From Desulfovibrio sp. (GTDB taxonomy: Bacteria > Desulfobacterota > Desulfovibrionia > Desulfovibrionales > Desulfovibrionaceae): a stretch of DNA of 10,000 bases. Position numbers and translations under genes: made by a program. The stretch is taken from contig JAIWOE010000006.1 in the NCBI GenBank assembly GCA_020217165.1, positions 1 through 10,000 of the forward strand, in the 5' to 3' direction. The notes beneath the pieces are model-generated. The model saw only the letters and a list, made by a program, of their open reading frames with translations. It had not been told where the DNA came from and ran no database searches. This document shows positions 1-7,260 of the stretch, one piece after another; the first letter of the stretch is position 1; each line of letters opens with the position of its first letter.

Positions 1-2
1 GC

Positions 3-1457
3 TCAGGTCGCGTCGTTGCCCAGGAGGCGGCGGGCAATTTCCTTGGCCGCCCGGCGGCCGGCTCCCATGGCCGAGATGACCGTGGCCGCGCCGGTGACGA
101 TATCCCCGCCGGCAAAGACCATGGGCATGCTGGTTTCGCCTGTCTCGGGGTTGGCGTCAATGTACCCGCGGCGGGTTCGCTTGAGCTCGGGGGTGGAGTC
201 CAGCAGGATGGGATTGGGTCCCGCGCCCACGGCGATGACGGCCATGTCGCAGGCGAGTTCCTGGAATGCGCCCTCGATGGGAATGGGGGAGCGCCGGCCG
301 GAGGCGTCGGGCTCGCCCAGCTCCATTTTCTGGATGACCATGGAGGTCAGGCGGCCCTGGGAATCGCCCTTGAACTCCACGGGTGCGGAGAGGATTTCCA
401 GGATCACGCCTTCTTCCACCGCATGTTCCAACTCTTCGTGGCGGGCTGGCATTTCGCCCTGGGTGCGGCGGTAGACGATGCGCACTTCCTCCGCCCCCAG
501 GCGCAGGGCCGTGCGGGCGGCGTCCATGGCCACGTTGCCTCCACCCAGCACGGCCACGCGGCGGCCGGGGAAGGTGGGGGTGTCCCAATTGGGGAAGTCG
601 TAGGCCCGTCCCAGGTTGGCCCGGGTGAGATACTCGTTGGCCGAGAACACGCCGATGAGGTTTTCGCCGGGAATGCCCAGGAATTTGGGCAGGCCGGCTC
701 CCACGCCGATGAACACGGCCTTGTAGCCTTCGTCAAACAATTCCTTGATGGTGAAGGTCTTGCCGGCCACCCAGTTGGGCAGCAGGTCCACCTGCTGTTC
801 CTTGAGGGCCGCCACCTCCGCCGCCACGATGCCCTTGGGCAGGCGGAACTCGGGGATGCCGTAGATGAGCACCCCCCCCACCTCATGCAGGGCCTCGAAC
901 ACCGTCACCTTGATGCCTCGGGCGGCCAGATACCCGGCAGCGGTGAGGCTGGAGGGGCCGGAGCCGATGCAGGCCACCTTCAGCTCCTCATTGATCAAGG
1001 GACACTCGGGTTTGCCGGTAATTTGGTCGCAGGCCGAGAGGGCCATGTATGTGTCTGCCACATAGCGCTCCAGACGGCCGATGGCCACGGGCTCGCCCTT
1101 TTTGCCCAGGATGCAGGCGCCTTCGCACTGCGTTTCCTGCGGGCACACGCGACCGCAGACCGCAGGCAGGCTATTGGTGGACTTGATGACCTCGTACGCC
1201 TTCTGCACGTCGTTCTTCTGCAGGTGGGCTATGAAGTCCCGAATGGGCACTTCCACAGGACAGCCCTGCACGCAGAGAGGTTTTTTGCATTGGAGGCAGC
1301 GTGAGGCTTCGAGGAGGGCCTGGTCTTCCGCATATCCCAGGGCCACCTCGGCAAAATTTTTAATGCGCGCCAGGGGCTCCTGGGCGGGCATGGGCACACG
1401 CGGGACTGCAGGCACCCGGGACTTGCCTTTTTTGGGGGAGGATTCGCTACTTGCCAT
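3..1457 (-). CDS. nfnB: NfnB-type large subunit of NADH-dependent ferredoxin:NADP+ oxidoreductase (GltD/glutamate synthase small-subunit family)
   Basis: A cytoplasmic FAD/Fe-S flavoprotein of 484 residues. Seen: an N-terminal Fe-S domain with eight cysteines (C54, C57, C62, C66, C101, C105, C111, C115), the usual ligands for two [4Fe-4S] clusters in GltD-like proteins. An FAD dinucleotide fold follows at about 161-190 (IGSGPSS), then an NADP fold at about 301-331 (VLGGGNVAMDAA...VYRR), and the C-terminal FAD motif AGGDIVTGA near 449-457. Family knowledge: NfnB binds NADP(H) and carries the bifurcating FAD that exchanges electrons with ferredoxin. It works with NfnA, encoded just upstream with an 11-base overlap, so translation is probably coupled. 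I chose the ATG at 1457 because an in-frame upstream ATG at 1532 would add 25 low-complexity residues lying inside nfnA. Automated annotation often calls this 'glutamate synthase (NADPH) small subunit', but no large glutamate synthase subunit is visible here. Sulfide dehydrogenase (SudA) is the main alternative name. Confidence 0.9.
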   Translation of the reverse strand: MASSESSPKKGKSRVPAVPRVPMPAQEPLARIKNFAEVALGYAEDQALLEASRCLQCKKPLCVQGCPVEVPIRDFIAHLQKNDVQKAYEVIKSTNSLPAVCGRVCPQETQCEGACILGKKGEPVAIGRLERYVADTYMALSACDQITGKPECPLINEELKVACIGSGPSSLTAAGYLAARGIKVTVFEALHEVGGVLIYGIPEFRLPKGIVAAEVAALKEQQVDLLPNWVAGKTFTIKELFDEGYKAVFIGVGAGLPKFLGIPGENLIGVFSANEYLTRANLGRAYDFPNWDTPTFPGRRVAVLGGGNVAMDAARTALRLGAEEVRIVYRRTQGEMPARHEELEHAVEEGVILEILSAPVEFKGDSQGRLTSMVIQKMELGEPDASGRRSPIPIEGAFQELACDMAVIAVGAGPNPILLDSTPELKRTRRGYIDANPETGETSMPMVFAGGDIVTGAATVISAMGAGRRAAKEIARRLLGNDAT

Positions 1458-2295
1458 GGCGCTCTTTGAATGCCTCAAAGGAGAGGGCTTCCTGGGGTTT
1501 GAAGGCCGCAAGGCGCTGGCGGAGCTCGCCAAAATCCACCTGATGCCCGTCGAATTCCGGGCCGTCCACGCAGGCGAACTTCACCTGCCCGCCCACGCTC
1601 ACGCGGCAGGCGCCGCACATGCCGATGCCATCCACCATGATGGAATTGAGGCTCACGGTGGTTTTGACGCCAAAGGGCCTGGTGGTTTTGGACACGGCTT
1701 CCATCATGGGCACGGGGCCGATGGCCACCACTTCCTTGACGGTCTGGTCAGTCTTGAGTCGCTCTTCCAGCACCTGGGTGACGAAGCCCTTGTGGCCGTA
1801 GGACCCGTCGTCCGTGGCAATGAGCACTTCATCGCAAAAACTTTTTAGCTCATGTTCAAAGAGCAGCAGATTCTTGCTGCGTGCGCCGATGATGGCCACG
1901 GTGTGGTTGCCGGCGCGTTTGTGACCCTTGGCGATGTGGTGCATGGCAGCAATGCCGGTGCCGCCACCCACGCAAACCACGGTGCCGACACGTTCGATGT
2001 GCGTGGCCTGGCCCAGGGGGCCGCAGAGGTCGTGCAGGGCATCGCCTTCCTCCAGGGTCTCCAGATGGGCCGTGCTTTTGCCCATGACCAGATAGACCAT
2101 GGTGATGGTGCCGGCCTCGGGGTCGGCATCGGCAATGGTCAGGGGAATGCGTTCGCCCTGTGCGCTGACACGCAGGATGACGAAGTTGCCGGGTTGCGCC
2201 TTCTTGGCGATGTGGGGGCACGAGATGACCAGCTTGCTCGTCTGCCCAGGAATCAGCCGCTCTTTTGAAACAATGGTGCAAGGCGTCTGCTGCAT
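1447..2295 (-). CDS. nfnA: NfnA-type small subunit of NADH-dependent ferredoxin:NADP+ oxidoreductase (FNR/PyrK-like FAD, [2Fe-2S])
   Basis: A cytoplasmic protein of 282 residues in the ferredoxin-NADP reductase/PyrK superfamily. Seen: an FAD-binding barrel in the first 100 residues (QPGNFVILR near 34-42, ERIPLTIAD near 48-56), a nucleotide-binding fold starting VVCVGGGTGIAA near 106-117, and a C-terminal [2Fe-2S] motif D222-x4-C227-x2-C230-x11-C242. PyrK has cysteine where D222 stands. An Asp plus three Cys ligand set is described for NfnA, which favours Nfn over a PyrK role. Family knowledge: NfnA binds NAD(H) and passes electrons to NfnB. The ATG at 2295 has AGGAG five bases upstream; the longer in-frame start at 2334 has no comparable site. 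The gene leads the nfnAB operon and has a candidate promoter directly upstream. SudB, the sulfide dehydrogenase beta subunit, is a common alternative label. Confidence 0.9.
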   Translation of the reverse strand: MQQTPCTIVSKERLIPGQTSKLVISCPHIAKKAQPGNFVILRVSAQGERIPLTIADADPEAGTITMVYLVMGKSTAHLETLEEGDALHDLCGPLGQATHIERVGTVVCVGGGTGIAAMHHIAKGHKRAGNHTVAIIGARSKNLLLFEHELKSFCDEVLIATDDGSYGHKGFVTQVLEERLKTDQTVKEVVAIGPVPMMEAVSKTTRPFGVKTTVSLNSIMVDGIGMCGACRVSVGGQVKFACVDGPEFDGHQVDFGELRQRLAAFKPQEALSFEAFKERHGK

Positions 2296-2321
2296 GGGGG
2301 CTCCTGGCGAGAGAATGGGAA

Positions 2322-2351
2322 CATATAATGGCACAACGCAAAGTTTGGCAA
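2322..2351 (-). promoter_or_regulatory. candidate sigma-70-type promoter of nfnAB
   Basis: On the minus strand there is a -35-like TTGCCA (2346-2351), an 18-base spacer and a -10-like TATATG (2322-2327). This would start transcription near 2315, giving a leader of about 20 bases before the nfnA ATG. The -35 matches five of six consensus positions and the -10 four of six. It is an inference from motif matching only. Confidence 0.4.
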
Positions 2352-2495
2352 GGGCGGCTTGCGTTTGACCCCGGAAGTGGCTACTGTAAAGAAAGGTTAA
2401 TTTGTCCAGGATTCGCTAGGCCCAATCTGGCCCGGTCTGGCTCGGCCATGGAGGGCCGGAAACTGGCCGGAGACTGAGCGGACACCGGGGGTGCC

Positions 2496-2963
2496 ATGAT
2501 GGACGCCACCTCTGCCCTTCGAGTGGGACTTGCTGCCTACCAGCATCAGGCGCTGACCGTGGCGCGCCCTGAACCTGCCGCGCGGGTCGCCGAGGCCGAC
2601 GCCGCCTCGGGGACAGGCCAGCCCGGCGCCTCCTTTCGCTTCAGGTTAGGCAAGCTGCAGATTTCCGTGCTGGAGCAAGCGCCGGAGTCCCAGACAACAA
2701 CTGCCCGGGACGCCATGGCGTCCTTGCGTGCGTTGGAGGATCAGGCCGACCAGGCTGCCAGCGCGGCCTTTGCCCTGCGCCAGACCCTGGCCGGGACTTC
2801 ACGTCACGAGGACGCAGTTTCTGCCGCGGGCCCCCTGGCGCTGGATTCCTCTTCCGCGCCGGCATCTCATGTGCGGAAGCTGGCCGTGGCCGCCTACCGG
2901 CAGGCCGATCTGGCCTGGTTGACAGACCCCTACCGTCCCGGCGTGTTGCTCGGCGTGTTCTGA
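2496..2963 (+). CDS. uncharacterised 155-residue alanine-rich protein
   Basis: I do not recognise this protein. It has 155 residues, no signal peptide and no membrane segment, so it is probably cytoplasmic. The middle (about 66-100) is a helix-prone stretch rich in Ala, Gln, Asp and Arg, flanked by Ala/Ser/Pro-rich linkers. The two ends resemble each other: LAAYQHQAL near 12-20 and VAAYRQADLAW near 131-141 share an AAY-x-Q-x(2)-L pattern, which suggests conserved terminal helices around a variable centre. Two ATGs stand in tandem at 2496 and 2499, with a G-rich GGGGGTG just upstream as a possible ribosome site. It is the only plus-strand gene between nfnAB and the chemotaxis gene, and it ends 34 bases before a perfect intrinsic terminator on the same strand, which supports a real monocistronic gene. 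Function unknown; it may be lineage-restricted. Confidence 0.6.
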   Translation: MMDATSALRVGLAAYQHQALTVARPEPAARVAEADAASGTGQPGASFRFRLGKLQISVLEQAPESQTTTARDAMASLRALEDQADQAASAAFALRQTLAGTSRHEDAVSAAGPLALDSSSAPASHVRKLAVAAYRQADLAWLTDPYRPGVLLGVF

Positions 2964-2997
2964 CCTGTCGGGCTGGACGCTTGTGTGGATGCAGTGA

Positions 2998-3026
2998 GGG
3001 AGGCGCGCGCAGCGCCTCCCTTTTTT
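2998..3026 (+). terminator. intrinsic terminator of the 155-residue gene
   Basis: A perfect 9-bp stem, GGGAGGCGC (2998-3006) and GCGCCTCCC (3012-3020), closes a 5-base loop and is followed directly by six T on the plus strand. The minus strand has no T run after the hairpin, so this ends plus-strand transcription from the unknown gene and not the chemotaxis gene that converges on it. Confidence 0.9.
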
Positions 3027-3036
3027 ATTTGCAACG

Positions 3037-5214
3037 TCAGCGGGCCTTGCCTTCCCCTTCGGCCTGCAGGCTGTGGATGAGTCCGCGGAGCACCTGGGCC
3101 TGTTCCGCCAGCTGGTCCACGGCCAGGGAAGACTGGCGCATGGCCTGGGCCACGTTGGAGGAAATCAGATTGATATCCTCAATATTCCTGTTGATTTCGT
3201 CGCTTGCGGCGGACTGTTCCTCGGCGGCGGCGGCAATGGAGCGCACCTGGTCCGTGGCCGCGTCCACCAGGCTGACTATCTGCTGCAGGGCCGTACCAGA
3301 GTTGCCGGCCAGGGACGTGGCATCATCGATGAGTCTGGATGCGGCGTCGAAGTTGGCGATGTTGGTGTTGGTGCCCTGTTGGATGGCGGCAATGGCCGCC
3401 CCCACTTCCCTGGTGGCCTGCATGGTTTTTTCCGCCAGTTTGCGCACCTCGTCGGCCACCACGGCAAAGCCGCGGCCGGCGTCGCCCGCCCGGGCGGCCT
3501 CAATGGCGGCGTTCAGGGCCAGCAGGTTGGTCTGGTCCGCAATGTCGTTGATGACCACCATGATCTGGCTGATTTCTTGGGCCTGCTTGCCCAGGGCGTG
3601 CATGTCCTGGGTCAGGCCCTTGGCCTGGGCCAACACCTGTTCGATGCTGTGCACCACCTTGGCCACCACCTCTGCCCCCGCCGTGGCTTCGCGTTTGGCA
3701 TGGTCCACGGTGTCCGCAGCCTGGCCGGCGTTGCGAGCCACCTCCAACACCGTGGCGTTCATCTCTTCCATGGCCGTGGCGATCTCTCCCAGGCGGCGGG
3801 ATTGCTCTTCCGTGCCCTGGCTGGATTCCCCCACCTGGGCCGCCAGTTCTTCGGAGGCGGACAGGATCACCCCTGCCGCGCCTTCCAGCTTGGCCGCGGC
3901 GGTCAGCATGCCTTCCCGCCGGGCGTGGTCTGCCTTGGCGCGGGCCTGTTCCGCCTGATCCATGGCGGCTCGGGCCAGGGCGGCGTGCTCCTCTGCCTCT
4001 GCGGTTTTGGCGTTGGCCATGGCGATTTTGGCCTTGAGGGATTCCACCATCTCCCGCAGGGCATCGGCCAGCACGCCGATTTCGTCGCGCTGATGGATGT
4101 CGATGGGCCGATCCAGGTCCCCGGCGGCCACGGCCTGGGCCGCATGCATGATGCGGTTCACCGGTTTGACAATGAGCCGCGTGACCCCGAACACCAGGGC
4201 CACCAGCAGCGCCAGGCCCCCCAGGCTCAGTTCCAGCAGCAGGTTCTGCATGGCGTGGACGCTCTCCATCATCCTGGCCCGGGGCAGGGTGACGAGGAAG
4301 CTCCAGGCTCCTTCCGCCCCTTCCAGGGTGATGGGCGTCATGCAGTAGAGCATGTCCTCGCCGCCGGTGGCGGAAGCCTGGGAGAACAGCAGGGGCGTGC
4401 CCTGTGCCAGGGCCTTGGCAAAGGCGCTCTTGTGCTCCGGGGCAATGACCTCCTGCATCTGTTTGCCAATAAGGGCTGGGTCAGGGTGGGCCACAATCAT
4501 GCCGGTGTTTGAGAGCAGCACGCCATAGCCCGTATCGAATACGGTTATCCGTGCGGCCAGGGCCTGGAGGCCCTCCAGGCTCAGGTCCACCCCGGCCACG
4601 CCCTTGCCGTGTTCGAGCATGGGCACGCACACGCTGATCATCATGCGATCCTGGCCTGCCACTTCGTACACCGTGGGCTCGGTGACAAAGGGAGTGCCCG
4701 TTTGCAAGGGGGTCCAGTACCATTTTTCTCCCGGATCCCGGCTGGAGGCGAGGACAGGGGTGGCAAATGTCTCCTCAAGGCCCTGGGTGCCGCGGATGAC
4801 GTAGGGCAGAAAGCGGCCGGATTCCTCGTGCAGGGCGTCGGCCTTGATGAACTCGGCGTCACGGCCGTCAAAGGCATTGGGCTCCCAGGCAGTCCAGGCG
4901 CCGAAGAGGTCCGGGAAGTTCTTGAGGGTGCGATGCAGCAAGCCGGCCACCAGGGCGCGGTCCGGCTGAGCCTGGGCGCGGGCGGAGGCCACCCCGGCGG
5001 CCAGACCCTTGGCTGCGGCGGTGGCGGCATCCAGGTCGCCTTTGACCAGATTGGCATAGCGGGCGCTGATTTCCTGGGCCAGCTGCGTGGTGTCGGCCGC
5101 GGACTGCTCCTGAATCTGCATCCGTACCACCAGCATGATGGCCAGCAAGACGACGATGGCCGCCAGACTGACCGGCAGCAAAATCTTGTTGCGCATTTTC
5201 AGATGGTTGAGCAT
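3037..5214 (-). CDS. methyl-accepting chemotaxis protein with dCache sensor, HAMP and MA signalling domain
   Basis: A 725-residue inner-membrane chemoreceptor. Seen, in order: a short basic N-terminus and first membrane helix (about 10-31); a large periplasmic dCache-type sensor (about 35-320, with [16 protein letters not shown] near 104-119 and [10 protein letters not shown] near 164-173); a second membrane helix (about 326-348); a HAMP linker (about 349-400); and a long cytoplasmic coiled coil. The coiled coil carries the canonical kinase-control tip near 557-596 ([19 protein letters not shown], then [18 protein letters not shown]). The C-terminus (QAEGEGKAR) has no NWETF-like tether for CheR/CheB. 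Family knowledge: the tip binds CheA/CheW and ligand binding changes kinase activity; the ligand cannot be read from sequence. The ATG at 5214 is chosen because AGGA lies seven bases upstream and [10 protein letters not shown] leads straight into the membrane helix. The in-frame ATG at 5379 would add 55 residues with no receptor character. The next gene upstream is a dCache diguanylate cyclase on the same strand, separated by a terminator. Confidence 0.93.
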   Translation of the reverse strand: MLNHLKMRNKILLPVSLAAIVVLLAIMLVVRMQIQEQSAADTTQLAQEISARYANLVKGDLDAATAAAKGLAAGVASARAQAQPDRALVAGLLHRTLKNFPDLFGAWTAWEPNAFDGRDAEFIKADALHEESGRFLPYVIRGTQGLEETFATPVLASSRDPGEKWYWTPLQTGTPFVTEPTVYEVAGQDRMMISVCVPMLEHGKGVAGVDLSLEGLQALAARITVFDTGYGVLLSNTGMIVAHPDPALIGKQMQEVIAPEHKSAFAKALAQGTPLLFSQASATGGEDMLYCMTPITLEGAEGAWSFLVTLPRARMMESVHAMQNLLLELSLGGLALLVALVFGVTRLIVKPVNRIMHAAQAVAAGDLDRPIDIHQRDEIGVLADALREMVESLKAKIAMANAKTAEAEEHAALARAAMDQAEQARAKADHARREGMLTAAAKLEGAAGVILSASEELAAQVGESSQGTEEQSRRLGEIATAMEEMNATVLEVARNAGQAADTVDHAKREATAGAEVVAKVVHSIEQVLAQAKGLTQDMHALGKQAQEISQIMVVINDIADQTNLLALNAAIEAARAGDAGRGFAVVADEVRKLAEKTMQATREVGAAIAAIQQGTNTNIANFDAASRLIDDATSLAGNSGTALQQIVSLVDAATDQVRSIAAAAEEQSAASDEINRNIEDINLISSNVAQAMRQSSLAVDQLAEQAQVLRGLIHSLQAEGEGKAR

Positions 5215-5412
5215 TGCAGTATCCTGGAATGTGTGGGTGGATGGGGCGAATGCGCCGCAAACGCCGCTGGGTGTCTTCCTCCTTACGGGAAAGTTGTGAC
5301 AGCCTGTTGAACGGAGAGGCGCAGCAGGATGACAAGACGGCAGCCTGCCCACAGTACCGCATATCCATTGGGTCGACAACGGGAAATCAATCCTTGCCCG
5401 GCACCAACGGCA
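5215..5412. other. intergenic leader upstream of the chemoreceptor gene
   Basis: This leader lies between the chemoreceptor start and the cyclase terminator. The minus strand shows AAGGAGG at 5278-5284, an ideal ribosome site with no ATG, GTG or TTG at usable spacing, about 63 bases upstream of the real start. The best sigma-70-like match is weak (TTGTCG, 17 bases, TACTGT). I saw no sigma-28 or sigma-54 consensus that would mark flagellar-type control. Confidence 0.35.
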
Positions 5413-5447
5413 AACGCCCCTGGCCGGTCAGCTCGGCCAGGGGCGTT
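5413..5447 (-). terminator. hairpin terminator downstream of the diguanylate cyclase gene
   Basis: A perfect 14-bp inverted repeat, AACGCCCCTGGCCG (5413-5426) and CGGCCAGGGGCGTT (5434-5447), has a 7-base loop. It starts 22 bases after the cyclase stop codon on the minus strand. The T run after the stem is short (GTTTGCCGTT), so termination is inferred from position and stem strength. It separates the cyclase from the chemoreceptor transcript. Confidence 0.65.
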
Positions 5448-5469
5448 CAGGCGGTCGTGAGGGGAAATC

Positions 5470-6894
5470 TCAGCAGGTGGCCTTGCCGCGCTCCTTCTGG
5501 GCATACATGGCGGCATCCGCCTGGGCCAGCAGGGCATCCAGGGTCATGCCGGGGGTGTACATGGCCACACCGCAGCTGACCCGCAAGGAACCACACGGCA
5601 GGGAGGCGGAACGTTCCTGCAAGGACCGTTGCAGCCGTTCCACCAGCGCGGCAGCCTCGGAGGCGGTACACTCGGCCAACAGGAGGAATTCGTCACCGCC
5701 AAAGCGGAACAGGTTGTCCATGGGGCGAATGTTGGCTCGGACGATGCCGGCCACGATCTTGAGAGCGTCGTCACCGGTAAGGTGGCCGAATTTGTCGTTG
5801 ACTTCCTTGAAGTTGTCCACGTCCATGGCCACGGCGACAAAATCCCGGCCCTGGCGGCCATACCGGGAGATGGCCCGCTGGAAGAAATGATCCAGGGAGC
5901 GACGGTTCAGGCAGCCCGTGAGTTCATCGTGCATGGCCAGGAATTCCAGCCGGCCCTGGAAATAATTCACGGCCAGGACCACAATGGCGATGATGACGAT
6001 GGATGCGGCCGCGCCCACGCCCAGGGTGGTCATGAGGTTCTTGCGCGCCGCGCCCAATACGTCGCGTTCATCCTGTTCCACGATGAGAAACCAGTTCAAT
6101 TCCGGGATGTAGCGGGAGGTGAGCTGGGTGACGCCGTCGTCGTTCTCATAGCTCAGGTCCACATGATCCTTGCCGGCATCCAGAATGGTCGGGGCCACCT
6201 TGCCGATGCCGGGCAAGTCGTGGATGTTCACCCGCTCCACCAGGCTGGTGTCCATGTGGGCCTGGATCATGCCCCGGGGGTCCACCAGGTAGATGCGGCG
6301 CAGGTAAGTGGCCTGGGTAGTGCGGATGATGTCTGCCACGGCGTCCAGCTCCAGACCCACGCCGGTCACGCCCAGCAGGCGGCCGGCGGCATCCTGCACA
6401 CGGAAATTGATGAAGATGGTCAAGGTGTTGTTGGCGGCCTGGTTGGTGTCCACGTCCAGGTCATACTCCATCCCGGAGTTGACAAAGAGGTAATACCAGA
6501 CGTCGTGGTCGTCTTCTTTGGAGATGGTTTTCAGCACCCCGTTGTAATGGTAATACTTTGAGGTTTTCGCCGAGACAAAAAAGGTACTGAAGTAGCCATA
6601 TTTTTTGTGGATTCCTTCCAGAAAACGCTGTACCTGCCCTTCGTCCTGTTCCCCCGCCAGGGCCCACTCCTTGAGGAAGCTGTCGTTGGCCATGAGGGAG
6701 GAGACATGCAGGGGCTGCATGAGATTTTTGAGAATTTCCGAATAGATGGTGTCACGCGTCAGGGGGAGGGCCGAGGTGGTCAGCTCCTTGAGCGCCGCGG
6801 ACCGGGAGACGGCATAATTGACCAGGCTGGTGGCGGCAAAGGCGGCCACCAGTACACTGGAGAGCAGCAGGATAAGGCGAGACTTGATCGTCAT
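5470..6894 (-). CDS. membrane diguanylate cyclase with periplasmic dCache sensor and GGDEF domain
   Basis: A 474-residue inner-membrane enzyme that should make cyclic di-GMP from two GTP. Seen: the first membrane helix (about 6-28); a periplasmic dCache-like sensor (about 35-285) with TFFVSAKTSKYYHYNG near 104-119, DHDVWYYLF near 129-137, TLTIFINFRV near 157-166 and GVTGVGLELD near 175-184; a second membrane helix (about 290-312); and a C-terminal GGDEF domain (about 315-474). The catalytic motif GGDEF is exact at 399-403, the metal-binding Asp lies in AMDVDNFKEVND (D358), and an inhibitory-site RxxD (R390-P-M-D393) stands five residues before GGDEF. Catalysis and product inhibition are therefore both expected. 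There is no EAL or HD-GYP domain. The ATG at 6894 is chosen because TIKSR runs directly into the membrane helix. Its ribosome site is weak (CGAG), and an in-frame ATG at 6942 would add 16 residues without a better one. The ligand is unknown. Confidence 0.93.
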   Translation of the reverse strand: MTIKSRLILLLSSVLVAAFAATSLVNYAVSRSAALKELTTSALPLTRDTIYSEILKNLMQPLHVSSLMANDSFLKEWALAGEQDEGQVQRFLEGIHKKYGYFSTFFVSAKTSKYYHYNGVLKTISKEDDHDVWYYLFVNSGMEYDLDVDTNQAANNTLTIFINFRVQDAAGRLLGVTGVGLELDAVADIIRTTQATYLRRIYLVDPRGMIQAHMDTSLVERVNIHDLPGIGKVAPTILDAGKDHVDLSYENDDGVTQLTSRYIPELNWFLIVEQDERDVLGAARKNLMTTLGVGAAASIVIIAIVVLAVNYFQGRLEFLAMHDELTGCLNRRSLDHFFQRAISRYGRQGRDFVAVAMDVDNFKEVNDKFGHLTGDDALKIVAGIVRANIRPMDNLFRFGGDEFLLLAECTASEAAALVERLQRSLQERSASLPCGSLRVSCGVAMYTPGMTLDALLAQADAAMYAQKERGKATC

Positions 6895-6934
6895 GCGGCG
6901 CTCGTCGGTTTGGCAAGACTGTTGCGGTGGGAAT

Positions 6935-6973
6935 TGCAACATGCATGTACGTTGCAGGGCCGCAGGCGGTCAA
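6935..6973 (-). promoter_or_regulatory. candidate promoter and overlapping palindrome upstream of the diguanylate cyclase
   Basis: On the minus strand, TTGACC (6968-6973), an 18-base spacer and TACATG (6944-6949) form a weak sigma-70-like promoter. The -10 box lies inside a 22-base imperfect palindrome (6935-6956) with outer arms TGCAAC and GTTGCA and an ATGCAT core. Such an arrangement would suit a repressor operator. Motif inference only. Confidence 0.3.
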
Positions 6974-7231
6974 GATGCCCGTGCCCGCGCCACAACTCAC
7001 CGGGTCATGCTGCAGGTGGGGCAGACCCGGTCAGCCACCAGGCAAACCTCCGCGCCAGAGGCGGCGAAAGGAGACGGCGTTTGCGGACCTCGAAACAGCA
7101 GGCGTCAAAGTCCGCACCGGGGGGTTCGAGGCGGATTTCCACTACGCCGCATGTACCCCGTGTGAAACTTCACGGGCGGAAACGGGAGTCGCCAGCAGCG
7201 AGACACAGAGAACGCCCACCACGCAGAACCA

Positions 7232-7260
7232 TTGCCGTTCACGGCAGATCAAGATATGTT
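7232..7260 (+). promoter_or_regulatory. candidate promoter of the class II aldolase gene
   Basis: TTGCCG (7232-7237), a 17-base spacer and TATGTT (7255-7260) give a weak sigma-70-like promoter with a leader of about 75 bases before the aldolase ATG. A perfect inverted repeat TGCCGT-TC-ACGGCA (7233-7246) overlaps the -35 box and could be an operator. Motif inference only. Confidence 0.3.

Noticed and set aside
423..1304. Long plus-strand ORF opposite nfnB, and similar ORFs opposite the chemoreceptor (3073-4512) and cyclase (5629-6561).
   Set aside because: They are antisense shadows, rich in His, Gly and Gln as expected from the reverse of GC-rich coding DNA; the minus-strand products are well-recognised proteins.
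2426..2445. Tandem 10-base repeat TCTGGCCCGG/TCTGGCTCGG upstream of the unknown gene.
   Set aside because: Only two copies with one mismatch in GC-rich DNA; no known site matches and chance is a sufficient explanation.
5278..5284. Perfect Shine-Dalgarno AAGGAGG on the minus strand upstream of the chemoreceptor, suggesting a missed small gene.
   Set aside because: No ATG, GTG or TTG lies at usable spacing and no short ORF follows; kept only as a note in the leader entry.
5215..5379. 55-residue N-terminal extension of the chemoreceptor.
   Set aside because: It has no receptor-like features, while the ATG at 5214 has a ribosome site and directly precedes the membrane helix.
7036..7120. Possible cyclic di-GMP riboswitch near the cyclase (CAGGCAAACC recalls a GEMM-I conserved segment).
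   Set aside because: The partner segment with GGACGCAAAGCC and the second stem with its tetraloop receptor are absent. The GCAAAC pairs with a downstream GTTTGC instead.
7061..7150. Possible tRNA (selenocysteine-like): GGGGTTCGAGGC resembles a T-loop, GCGGCG/CGCCGC could be an acceptor stem and GCGTCAAAG resembles an anticodon region.
   Set aside because: The T-stem does not pair beyond one base, no D-arm can be drawn, and the putative anticodon stem encloses a loop of about 20 bases.
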